A stretch of DNA of 8,121 nt from CAZFAT01 sp964517075. Its GTDB lineage: Bacteria; Acidobacteriota; Vicinamibacteria; Vicinamibacterales; SCN-69-37. Position 1 is the stretch's first letter. Each line of letters begins with the position of its first letter. The stretch lies in contig CAZFAT010000195.1 in the NCBI GenBank assembly GCA_964517075.1, positions 1 through 8,121 of the forward strand. The letters run 5' to 3'. The notes beneath the pieces were generated by a model. That model saw nothing but the letters and a program-made list of their open reading frames with translations, had not been told where the DNA came from and made no database searches. Position numbers and translations under genes: made by a program. This document shows, piece after piece, positions 1 to 6,631 of the stretch.

Positions 1-1
1 C

Positions 2-15
2 CGCCGAATTCGGCG
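2..15. repeat. Perfect 14-bp palindrome
   Basis: CGCCGAATTCGGCG equals its own reverse complement over all 14 bases; the symmetry breaks at the next pair (C1 against T16). It lies about 110 bp before the receptor start. It could be an operator half-site pair for a dimeric regulator, part of an upstream hairpin, or chance in GC-rich DNA. The sequence is certain; the function is not. Confidence 0.4.
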
Positions 16-94
16 TCATTGCAGGCGGCGATTATGGCGCAAACGGTGCTGGGTCCGTGTCGCGCCGCACGGCCGTACGACAACGGGCCTGACG

Positions 95-100
95 TATGAT
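95..100 (+). promoter_or_regulatory. Possible -10 promoter element for the receptor gene
   Basis: TATGAT differs by one base from the sigma-70 -10 consensus and stands out in very GC-rich surroundings, 28 nt before the ATG at 128. The bases expected at -35 (around 72-77, GCCGTA) do not resemble TTGACA, and there is no extended -10 TG. The call rests on the -10 box alone. Confidence 0.2.
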
Positions 101-106
101 CTGAGA

Positions 107-124
107 GCCGGCCGCGGTGCCGGC
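107..124 (+). promoter_or_regulatory. Hairpin immediately upstream of the receptor start codon
   Basis: GCCGGC (107-112) and GCCGGC (119-124) can pair over six GC base pairs around the loop CGCGGT, ending 3 nt before the ATG at 128. This occupies the place where a Shine-Dalgarno sequence would be, and no purine-rich SD is visible; GAGAG at 103-107 is about 20 nt away. If the start is right, initiation is either SD-independent or limited by this stem. It could also be chance in GC-rich DNA. Confidence 0.25.
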
Positions 125-127
125 GCT

Positions 128-3100
128 ATGCGAAAGTCGACTCGTCTTCGTCCGTTCGTCCATTCGACGATCCATTCCCACGCATCCCGCACACGTTCAC
201 AGTGGTTCACGGCGGTGCGACTTGCGGTCGCGTTCGCGATCGTGCCCGGCACCGCCGACGCCCGTGTCGCCACGCAGGGGCGCGACGCGGCGCCGTGCGC
301 TGTCGCGGGCACCATCCGCAGCGGTGATGATCCACTGCCGGGCGTGTCGCTCCGCGCGACATCGACCCCCGAGGCCTTGTCTGCGCCGGTGCTGTCGTCG
401 ACGCGCACCGACGGCAGCTATCACCTGCCGCTGGTTCCCGACATTCCCTACAGGCTGATCGCGTCGCTGCCGGGCTTTGTGGCGACCAGCCGGGATGTGG
501 TCCTATCCAGTGCCGACTGCGGCGCGCGCGTCGATCTCACGATGCCCCTGACCGATCCGGCCATGCCGGCGGCTGGCGTGGCATCGACGGAAGCCGTTGA
601 GACCACGCCGGCCGTGGTCCTCACGGATCTGGCCCAGATCGCCGCGAATCTCGGCGTACCCGTCTCGTTCTTCGCGGTGACCTCGCAGACGGTGGCGGAA
701 TTTCCGGGCGCGATGGTGCGGCCCGATCGCGACTGGTGGGCCGACCGTCGCCGCGGGCGCGCCGAGACCGGGCCGGTGAGGCCGCCGACCGCCGCGGAGG
801 CAGCCGCCGAGAAGACCGCGGGGGCGAGGGCCGCGGCCGCCTCAACCCGTCCCGCAACCCGGCCGTCGATTGTGCCGAAGGCGCCGGTGCCGCAGCGTAC
901 GTACCAAGGCAGCATGAACATCGCGTTCAACGGCTCGGCGGTCGACAGCCCGCCCTACCAGCTTCGTCCCGATCGCCCGGAGCAGCGGCGACCCTATCAA
1001 CGACAGAGCTACGGGCTGTCCCTCAGCGGGCCGCTGCGCCTGCCTGGCGTGTACGAAGGCGGCCGCCGTACGACCATGGCCCTCACCTACTCGGGTAGTC
1101 GCGGCACCAGTCTCTTCGACCAGTACGCCACCGTCCCGACCGAGGCGATTCGAGCCGGCGATTTCTCGTCCGTGTCCCTGCCGGTGATCGACCCGTCGAC
1201 CGGTGCCCCGTTCGCCAACCGCCGGATCCCCGAGGAACGGATCCACCCGGCGGCTCGTGCGCTGCTGCGCTTCATACCGGCGCCGAACCTGCCCGGCACC
1301 ACCCGGAACTTCCACTTCGCCACCACCAGCGACGCGCTCTCGAATGCCACGACGATCCGAATCACGCATCAGGTTCAATCGGCGCAGCCGGCGAACCGGC
1401 CACCGGCCGCGCGCACCGCGGCGTCGCTCGTGGCCCAGGTGCAGATCCGGCACAACCGGTCCGAACAGGTCAACGTGTTTCCGGCCCTCGGCGGCACGAG
1501 TCGGACGACGACGCTGGCCATCCCGGTGACGCTGAACGTGCAACGCGGCCGGCACCTGCACGTGCTTCGGCTGAACCTCTCGACGTCGCTGTCGCGCGCG
1601 GAAAGCCGGTACGCACATGTCGAGGATGTCGCCGGCGAGGCGGGCATTGTGGGACTGGCCCGCGAACCGTTCGCGTGGGGTGTGCCGTCGCTGTCGTTCT
1701 CGACCTACTCGAGCGCGCGCGACGTGAATCCAACGCGGCGGCACGACCAGCGGCTGGTGACGGGCTATAGCTGGACCCGGACCGCCGGCCGGCACACGAT
1801 AGCCTCCGGCGCCGAGGGGCAGTTCGACCGGTCCGACAACCAGACGGATCCGAACGCCCGCGGGACGTTCGTCTTCACGGGCCGCCACACCGCCGGCGTG
1901 AGCCGGGTGCCGCGCGGGGCCGGCTTTGACTTCGCGGACTTCCTGCTCGGGCTACCCCACCAGGCCTCGGTGCAATACGGCCCCGGGCGGGTGCACATTC
2001 GTGGCCGAGCTCTCAGTCTCTACGTGCAGGACGACTGGCGCCGGTCGAGCGCGCTGACGTTGACCCTCGGCTTGCGCTACGAGATGGTCTGGCCCTTCGT
2101 CGAAGCCGACCGGCAAATGGTCAATCTCGACGTCGCACCGGATTTCACCGAGGTGGCGCCGGTCATCTCCGGGGGCGTCGGTCCGTTCACCGGGGTGTTC
2201 CCGACGGCGCTGATGCAGGCGGATTCGAACAACCTCGCCCCGCGGCTGGCGGCCGCGTGGAAAGGCCCGCGCGCCATGACGCTGCGGGGCGGATACGGCG
2301 TCAGTTTCAACAGCGGTCCCTACAGCGGCATCGCCCGGCAGCTCGTGGGCCAGCCGCCGTTTGCCGCCAGTCAGCGCAGCGAAGGCACCGCGGCCGATCC
2401 GCTCGACCTCGCCGATCCGTTCCGGAACGCCGAGATCCTCGCGGCGGCGAACACGTTTGGCGTCGAGCGCGACTACGCGATCGGCACCGTGCAGACGTGG
2501 AACGCCGAGATATCGCGGGCCTTCCGGACGGTGTGGACGGCGACCGTCAGCTACACCGGCAAGCGCGGCCTCGGCCTCGACCTGATTCGCACACCCAATC
2601 GCGATCCCGATGCGGCCGACTTCCGCTGGCAGACGTCGGACGGGCACTCCCTGATGCACGGCCTCACCCTCCGGGTGCAGCGGCGCAAGGCGCACGGCCT
2701 AGGCGGGACCGTGACCTATACGGTCGCCCGCGCGCAAGACGACATGGCGATCGCCCAGAACGACGCCGATCTCGACAGTGAGTGGAGCCTCTCGAGTTTC
2801 GATCGCCGTCATCAACTGTCGGGCGACGTCAGTGTGGATCTCCCCTTTGGATCCGGCCGTCCCTGGCTGACCCGCGGCGTCTGGGCTTCCGTGCTGGGAG
2901 GCTGGAGCGCCACGGCGACGCTCACGATGCAGTCGGGCACTCCGCTCACGCCGCGCGTCACAGGCGCACAGGCCGCCAACCGCCCCGTGCGGCCCGACGC
3001 GACGGGTGAACCGGTGCAGCTCGCCAGCCCGACGATCGACCTCTTCTTCAACACGGCCGCCTTCGCGCTGCCCGAGCCCGGCCAGTTCGGCACGGCCGGC

Positions 3101-3328
3101 CGCAACGCCATCATCGGCCCGGGCAGCCGGCTGCTGAACGCCAGCATTGTGCGGGACCTGCGCCTCGGCGCCGCGCGCGTCCTCACCGCCAGGCTCGATG
3201 CCAGTAATCTGCTCAACCTCGTGAACTACAGCGCGATCAACACCACGGTCAATTCATCGGCGTTCGGCCAGGTCACATCCGTCCGGCCCATGCGCACGAT
3301 GACGCTGTCGCTGCACGTCCGTTTCTGA
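128..3328 (+). CDS. Oar-like TonB-dependent-receptor-type outer-membrane barrel protein with N-terminal carboxypeptidase-regulatory-like domain
   Basis: 1066 residues. A basic N-terminus is followed by a hydrophobic stretch (about 26-45) ending in ADA, a plausible signal peptidase I site. Residues about 57-140 form a carboxypeptidase-regulatory-like beta-sandwich (VAGTIRSGDDPLPGVSL, then TDGSYHLP and ASLPGFVATSRDV), bracketed by C57 and C131. Residues about 260-1066 match the Oar-like barrel of Acidobacteriota: TVPTEAIRAGDFS, a VIDPSTGAPF/RRIPEERIHPAARALL block, DFADFLLGLP, LYVQDDW, LGLRYE, NNLAPRLA and a final beta strand ending in Phe (LSLHVRF), typical of outer-membrane barrels. A normal plug domain should lie between these parts but is not recognisable: residues 141-285 are Ala/Pro/Arg-rich. 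The family is usually assigned to uptake or surface functions; the substrate here is unknown. ATG 128 is chosen because it gives an export signal; GTG 215 would give a shorter one. The stop is one base before the next start, implying coupling. Confidence 0.88.
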   Translation: MRKSTRLRPFVHSTIHSHASRTRSQWFTAVRLAVAFAIVPGTADARVATQGRDAAPCAVAGTIRSGDDPLPGVSLRATSTPEALSAPVLSSTRTDGSYHLPLVPDIPYRLIASLPGFVATSRDVVLSSADCGARVDLTMPLTDPAMPAAGVASTEAVETTPAVVLTDLAQIAANLGVPVSFFAVTSQTVAEFPGAMVRPDRDWWADRRRGRAETGPVRPPTAAEAAAEKTAGARAAAASTRPATRPSIVPKAPVPQRTYQGSMNIAFNGSAVDSPPYQLRPDRPEQRRPYQRQSYGLSLSGPLRLPGVYEGGRRTTMALTYSGSRGTSLFDQYATVPTEAIRAGDFSSVSLPVIDPSTGAPFANRRIPEERIHPAARALLRFIPAPNLPGTTRNFHFATTSDALSNATTIRITHQVQSAQPANRPPAARTAASLVAQVQIRHNRSEQVNVFPALGGTSRTTTLAIPVTLNVQRGRHLHVLRLNLSTSLSRAESRYAHVEDVAGEAGIVGLAREPFAWGVPSLSFSTYSSARDVNPTRRHDQRLVTGYSWTRTAGRHTIASGAEGQFDRSDNQTDPNARGTFVFTGRHTAGVSRVPRGAGFDFADFLLGLPHQASVQYGPGRVHIRGRALSLYVQDDWRRSSALTLTLGLRYEMVWPFVEADRQMVNLDVAPDFTEVAPVISGGVGPFTGVFPTALMQADSNNLAPRLAAAWKGPRAMTLRGGYGVSFNSGPYSGIARQLVGQPPFAASQRSEGTAADPLDLADPFRNAEILAAANTFGVERDYAIGTVQTWNAEISRAFRTVWTATVSYTGKRGLGLDLIRTPNRDPDAADFRWQTSDGHSLMHGLTLRVQRRKAHGLGGTVTYTVARAQDDMAIAQNDADLDSEWSLSSFDRRHQLSGDVSVDLPFGSGRPWLTRGVWASVLGGWSATATLTMQSGTPLTPRVTGAQAANRPVRPDATGEPVQLASPTIDLFFNTAAFALPEPGQFGTAGRNAIIGPGSRLLNASIVRDLRLGAARVLTARLDASNLLNLVNYSAINTTVNSSAFGQVTSVRPMRTMTLSLHVRF

Positions 3329-3329
3329 C

Positions 3330-5408
3330 ATGCCCCGCCTGTGCGCCGCGCGCTCCGGCAAGGCCGGCCCTCCCGCCTCGCGCTTCGGCCTGACAGGCTG
3401 TCGCGCGTCGCGCGTCGGCGGGATCGCACTGGCCGCTAGCCTCGTCCTGGCCACTGCGGAACAGCCCGTGGCCCAGACGACACTCCGGACATCGGTCGAG
3501 CTGGTGACCGTGGATCTCGTGGTACGCGACCGATCCGGATCGGTGGTGTCCGGATTGTCCGCCGAGGATTTCGAGGTGCTCGAGGACGGCACACCTCAGC
3601 GCGTGGCCATGTTCGAGGCGCTCAACGCCGGCCCGTCCGCGCCGACATCGGCACCGGCTCGGTCCTCCGCTCGCGCAACACGCGGGCCGGGATCGTCGCC
3701 ACAGATCGAGCCCCGGGGCGTCATGGTGCTGGCCTTCGATCTCTCGGGTCTCGGCGCCGACGATCTCGAGCGCGCCCTGACCGCGGCGCGCCGGTACACG
3801 CAGGACGGCTGGCCGGTCGACGTCGTGCTGGGTGTGGCCACCCTCGGGTCTGGCGTCGAGTGGCTGGCCGAGCCAACCTCCGATCGTGCGCGACTTGCCG
3901 CCGCGCTCGATCAGATCACTCCCAGCCAGGCGGTTGCCGTGGAGAGCCCCGTCGCCCGGACGCTTGCGACGGACGAGGCCGCCGCCGTGCCCATCGACGG
4001 TGATCGAGGTACCGGACAGGATGACGTGACGATCCTGGCCGCCTCACCGGATGACGTGGCTGTTCTGACGAACGATACGCGGCTGAGAGACCTCACGAGG
4101 CTGGCCGGTCAGCTCGAACGCTACGGACGAAAGAAAGCGCTCCTGTACTTCAGCGGAGGCCTCGATGGCACCGGCCGGCACAACGACGTGGAGATGCGGG
4201 CCGCTGTCAACGCGGCCGTGCGGGCCAACGTTGCGATTTACCCGGTCGACACGGGTGGACTCCAGACCCTGGTGCCGGGCGGTGACGCGACACGCGGGTC
4301 CGTTCCCGGCGCGGACCTGTTTTCGGGCGGCGACGTGTCGCGTCAGATGGCGGAACTCGCCGGGTCGCAGGAATCGCTGATGACGCTGGCGGTGGACACC
4401 GGCGGCCGCGCGTACCTGGACACGAACGAGTTCGGCGTGGCGTTCACCCGGGCCGCAGGCGATCTGTCGACCTACTACCTGCTCGGTTATCAGAGCACCA
4501 ACCCCGTGCGCGACGGCCGGTTTCGACGGATTCACGTGCGCGTCGGCCGTCCCGGCCTTCGAGTCGAGACGCGCGCGGGGTACTATGCGGACCTCGACTT
4601 CGAGCACGCGGCGAGTGCCGATCGTGAAGCGCAACTCACCGCTGAACTGTCCGCGCCGCTCTCGTCCACGGATCTGCCGCTGGCGGTGAACTTCGCCTGG
4701 TTCCGCGTGTCGGCCAGTGAGTACACCGTCCCGCTCACGATCGCGATTCCGGGGTGGGATGTGGCGCCGCCGCCCGATGCCGCCACCGTGCCCATCGACG
4801 TGATCGGCGAGATCCGCGACGAGGCACGCCGTCCGGTCAGCCGCATTCGACAAACCGCTGAGATACCGCGCGCCTCCTCCGCCACGCTCGCCCGTTCGCT
4901 GCTCGTCTATCGGCTCACCGCGCGCCTCCCACCGGGCCGCTTCATGCTGAAGGTCGTGGTACGCGAGAATCTCGGCGGGCGCCTCGGCTCCTACGAGGCG
5001 CCACTCCTGGTACCCGATCTCGCGCAGCGCCCGCTCGAAGCGAGCGCAGTCATCCTCCGCACGGGGCGCGACGCCCCGGCTGCACCGCCCTGGCTCCCGC
5101 ACCCCACGCACGTCGTCAGTCGGGATCAACGGTTGCGGCTGATGGTGGAGGTTTACGATCCCTCGGTCAGCGCGTCCGGTGATGCCAGCGTGCGGGCAGG
5201 GCTGCGTTGTTTTCAGGATCATCGCGTGGTGTTCGAGACGCCCCTCGAGATCCGCAAGGGCCTGGATCGCCGTCGTAACGCCATGCCCATCGCCATCGAA
5301 GTGCCGGCGGGCGCTCTCGACGCCGGCCTGCACAGCTGCCAGATCACCGTGATTGACGACGGGGCAAGGCGATTCGTCTTTCCGCGGGCGGCGTTCGCGG
5401 TGCGCTGA
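3330..5408 (+). CDS. Secreted VWFA-related Acidobacterial domain protein
   Basis: 692 residues. An Arg-rich N-terminus precedes a hydrophobic segment (about 30-43), with likely cleavage between residues 43 and 48. Residues 54-97 carry the family signature: VELVTVDLVVRDRSG, then GLSAEDFEVLEDGTPQ. The von Willebrand factor A-like fold runs from about 129 to 420, with a first strand VMVLAFDLSGL, an LLYFSGGLDG strand near 271-280, VAIYPVDTGGL at 301-311 and the typical closing block STYYLLGYQS, then VRVGRPGLRVETRAGYY. The metal-ion-dependent adhesion motif is degenerate: D137-L-S139-G-L141 instead of DxSxS. Residues about 440-692 are beta-rich, with no domain I can name. Members are exported proteins characteristic of Acidobacteriota; their partners are largely unknown, so a binding or scaffolding role is inference. 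The start lies one base after the receptor stop, so it is probably translated by coupling, and it has no SD of its own. Confidence 0.88.
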   Translation: MPRLCAARSGKAGPPASRFGLTGCRASRVGGIALAASLVLATAEQPVAQTTLRTSVELVTVDLVVRDRSGSVVSGLSAEDFEVLEDGTPQRVAMFEALNAGPSAPTSAPARSSARATRGPGSSPQIEPRGVMVLAFDLSGLGADDLERALTAARRYTQDGWPVDVVLGVATLGSGVEWLAEPTSDRARLAAALDQITPSQAVAVESPVARTLATDEAAAVPIDGDRGTGQDDVTILAASPDDVAVLTNDTRLRDLTRLAGQLERYGRKKALLYFSGGLDGTGRHNDVEMRAAVNAAVRANVAIYPVDTGGLQTLVPGGDATRGSVPGADLFSGGDVSRQMAELAGSQESLMTLAVDTGGRAYLDTNEFGVAFTRAAGDLSTYYLLGYQSTNPVRDGRFRRIHVRVGRPGLRVETRAGYYADLDFEHAASADREAQLTAELSAPLSSTDLPLAVNFAWFRVSASEYTVPLTIAIPGWDVAPPPDAATVPIDVIGEIRDEARRPVSRIRQTAEIPRASSATLARSLLVYRLTARLPPGRFMLKVVVRENLGGRLGSYEAPLLVPDLAQRPLEASAVILRTGRDAPAAPPWLPHPTHVVSRDQRLRLMVEVYDPSVSASGDASVRAGLRCFQDHRVVFETPLEIRKGLDRRRNAMPIAIEVPAGALDAGLHSCQITVIDDGARRFVFPRAAFAVR

Positions 5409-5641
5409 CGCGGCGGGCGCATCACCGTCCAAACCGACTACATCCGCGTTCGTTGCGGCAGTCGAGATCCTCGCCCGACGTTCCCCCGCGAATAGCCTCT
5501 CTGGGTAGGCGGCTACCCATCCTCCGGCGACAGAGGCCGGGAATGCGCCTGCGCCACGGGCATCGGCGGTCGTGGCGATGGCCTCGCTGTTGCTAATCTC
5601 GACGGTTCCGCCGCTCCCCGCGGAGGCCTGGCATTGGCTCA
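5409..5641. other. Intergenic region between the VWFA and BACON genes
   Basis: This 233-bp stretch is the only sizeable gap in an otherwise nearly gapless gene row. It holds the two-stem element at 5495-5537 and a short hydrophobic reading frame beginning at 5572/5578. There is also a weak extended -10-like sequence, TGCTAATCT (5591-5599), 42 nt before the BACON start, with no clear -35 box. A GGAGG (5621-5625) lies about 15-16 nt before the BACON ATG, which is long for an SD. No T-tract terminator is visible after the VWFA stop, so read-through transcription is possible. Confidence 0.6.
5495..5537 (+). promoter_or_regulatory. Candidate structured RNA leader: nested two-stem element before the BACON lipoprotein gene
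   Basis: GCCTCT (5495-5500) pairs perfectly with AGAGGC (5532-5537). Inside it, TGGGTAG (5502-5508) pairs perfectly with CTACCCA (5513-5519) around the loop GCGG. The 3' side between the stems holds a 12-nt single strand, TCCTCCGGCGAC. CCGG within it (5524-5527) could instead pair with CCGG at 5537-5540, giving a possible switch. The asymmetric layout resembles a cis-regulatory RNA more than an intrinsic terminator, since no U-run follows, but I cannot match it to a known riboswitch class. It lies about 100 nt before the downstream start. Alternatives are an operator, a rho-type processing site or chance. Confidence 0.35.
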
Positions 5642-6625
5642 ATGACCTGTTTCGCGGCCTCACGTGTCCGTTCTGTTGTCGCCGGCTCGCCAGCACGTGC
5701 CGTTGCGCTGGCCTTTCTGGCGCTGATCGCTGTCGCCTGCGACCAGTCCTTCGTCGGCTCCCTGGCACCATCGACGGTGTCCTGCCAGGTGACGACCTCG
5801 CTGCCGCAACAACCCATCCCTTCGGCCGGAGGCGGCGGCACACTGACCGTCTCTGCGCTTCCGGAATGCACGTGGCGCATCACGCCGTCGTCGAACTGGA
5901 TCAGCAGCGTGGCCCCGGCGTCCGGTCAGGGCGAACAGCAAGTCACGTTCATGGTGGCAGCCAACCCGACGCAACAGGCTCGTCAGGGTGAGCTCGTGAT
6001 CAACGATCAGCGCATCACGGTGAGCCAGCAGGCGGCTCCGTCGCCACCGCCGCCGCCGCCGGCACCCGTTCCCCCACCACCCGGGCCTGCCCCCCCGCCG
6101 CCGCCACCCGGGACGTGCACATTCGTGCTCGCGTCCACGTCGGTCGCGGTGAGTGGCTCGGGAGGCACGGTCACGATTGGCGTGACGACGGGCGCAACGT
6201 GCACCTGGAGTGTCCAGACGAGCGCGAACTGGCTGACGGTGTCGTCGGCGCACACGGGCGCGGGGCCGGTCATCGTCACGATCCAGGTGGCCGTGAACAA
6301 CGGGTCGGCGAGGACCGGCACCGTGTCGATTGGCGGGCAGGTCTTCACCGTCAATCAGGCTGGCGCCTGCAGCTTCGCGATCAAGCCGAATCGGCTGCGC
6401 GTCAGCGAGAACGGCGTGACCCGGCCGATCGACGTGACGACCACGACTGGTTGTGCGTGGACCGCGGTGAGCAACGCTCAATGGATTACGGTTGTGTCCG
6501 GCGCCAGCGGCGTCGGCTCCGGCGTGGTCGACGTGACGGTGGCGCCCAATACCGGGAACAACCGGACGGGGACGGTGACGATCGCCGGTCTTACGCTCCG
6601 CGTCGATCAGGACGACGACGACTGA
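5642..6625 (+). CDS. Triple-BACON-domain lipoprotein
   Basis: 327 residues. The N-terminus (VALAFLALIAVAC) is a lipoprotein signal with C33 as the likely lipidated residue; alanine at -3 makes the lipobox slightly atypical, and D34 follows at +2. Three BACON-type immunoglobulin-like repeats span about 45-130, 158-239 and 242-323. Each has a C-x-W motif (C76/W78, C187/W189, C271/W273), a second Trp exactly 8 residues later (W86, W197, W281), an RxG turn in the last third and a final strand ending in Gln (VSQQ, VNQ, VDQ). Each also has an extra Cys exactly 28 residues before the C-x-W Cys (C48, C159, C243), suggesting one disulfide per repeat and hence an extracytoplasmic location. A proline-rich linker (about 133-157) separates repeats 1 and 2, and the protein ends in four Asp. 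BACON domains are usually considered carbohydrate- or mucin-binding; the ligand here is unknown. An in-frame stop (5594-5596) leaves ATG 5642 as the only good start. The next gene begins 6 bp downstream. Confidence 0.87.
   Translation: MTCFAASRVRSVVAGSPARAVALAFLALIAVACDQSFVGSLAPSTVSCQVTTSLPQQPIPSAGGGGTLTVSALPECTWRITPSSNWISSVAPASGQGEQQVTFMVAANPTQQARQGELVINDQRITVSQQAAPSPPPPPPAPVPPPPGPAPPPPPPGTCTFVLASTSVAVSGSGGTVTIGVTTGATCTWSVQTSANWLTVSSAHTGAGPVIVTIQVAVNNGSARTGTVSIGGQVFTVNQAGACSFAIKPNRLRVSENGVTRPIDVTTTTGCAWTAVSNAQWITVVSGASGVGSGVVDVTVAPNTGNNRTGTVTIAGLTLRVDQDDDD
6041..6112 (+). repeat. Proline-codon low-complexity tract (linker between BACON repeats 1 and 2)
   Basis: The tract is mostly CCG/CCC/CCA codons with the recurring segment CCACCCGGG. 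It encodes an SPPPPPPAPVPPPP-like hinge followed by a second proline run. It extends the first BACON repeat away from the closely spaced second and third. Such runs are prone to length variation by slippage and to ribosome stalling without EF-P. Confidence 0.7.
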
Positions 6626-6631
6626 ATCGGG

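Larger units (their letters stand above)
1..127 (+). other. Upstream region; possible 3' end of a preceding gene
   Basis: No complete gene lies here. Two forward frames are open from the window edge. Frame 3 ends at TGA 90-92 and reads as a Gly/Ala-rich peptide containing GGDYGANGAGS. Frame 1 ends at TGA 97-99. Either could be the last codons of an upstream + strand gene, but the stretch is too short to choose. The frame of the downstream receptor is also open back to base 2, but upstream of 128 it reads as an Arg/Cys-rich peptide unlike a signal sequence, so I do not extend that gene. The region also holds a 14-bp palindrome (2-15), a possible -10 box (95-100) and a hairpin (107-124). Confidence 0.3.

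Noticed and set aside
16..408. 130-residue open frame on the - strand covering the upstream region
   Set aside because: Low-complexity Arg/Ala/Ser composition, overlap with the receptor signal peptide and no homology that I recognise.
842..1888. 348-residue open frame on the - strand within the receptor gene
   Set aside because: Arg-rich composition and complete overlap with a clearly recognisable barrel protein; a GC-driven shadow.
3985..4800. 15-bp direct repeat CCGTGCCCATCGACG at 3985-3999 and 4786-4800
   Set aside because: Both copies encode VPID within the VWFA protein in the same frame. The repeat is short, distant and explained by codon bias; no transposon-like ends were seen.
5502..5519. 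Hairpin as a rho-independent terminator for the VWFA gene
   Set aside because: The stem is good but is followed by TCCTCC rather than a T-tract, and it lies about 90 nt after the stop. I keep it as a regulatory RNA candidate instead.
5490..5560. Known c-di-GMP (GEMM), cobalamin, glycine or guanidine riboswitch
   Set aside because: Neither strand shows the conserved sequence blocks of these classes as I know them; only the general stem-loop layout is shared.
4044..5843. 599-residue open frame on the - strand opposite the VWFA and BACON genes
   Set aside because: Its product is Arg/His/Gly-rich with no domain signature or signal, and it lies antisense to two well-supported genes. Long antisense frames are expected at this GC content.
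5572..5991. 139-residue frame on the + strand overlapping the BACON gene as a full gene
   Set aside because: Only the first roughly 25 residues look protein-like. The rest is Arg/Cys-rich and overlaps the well-supported first BACON repeat in another frame.
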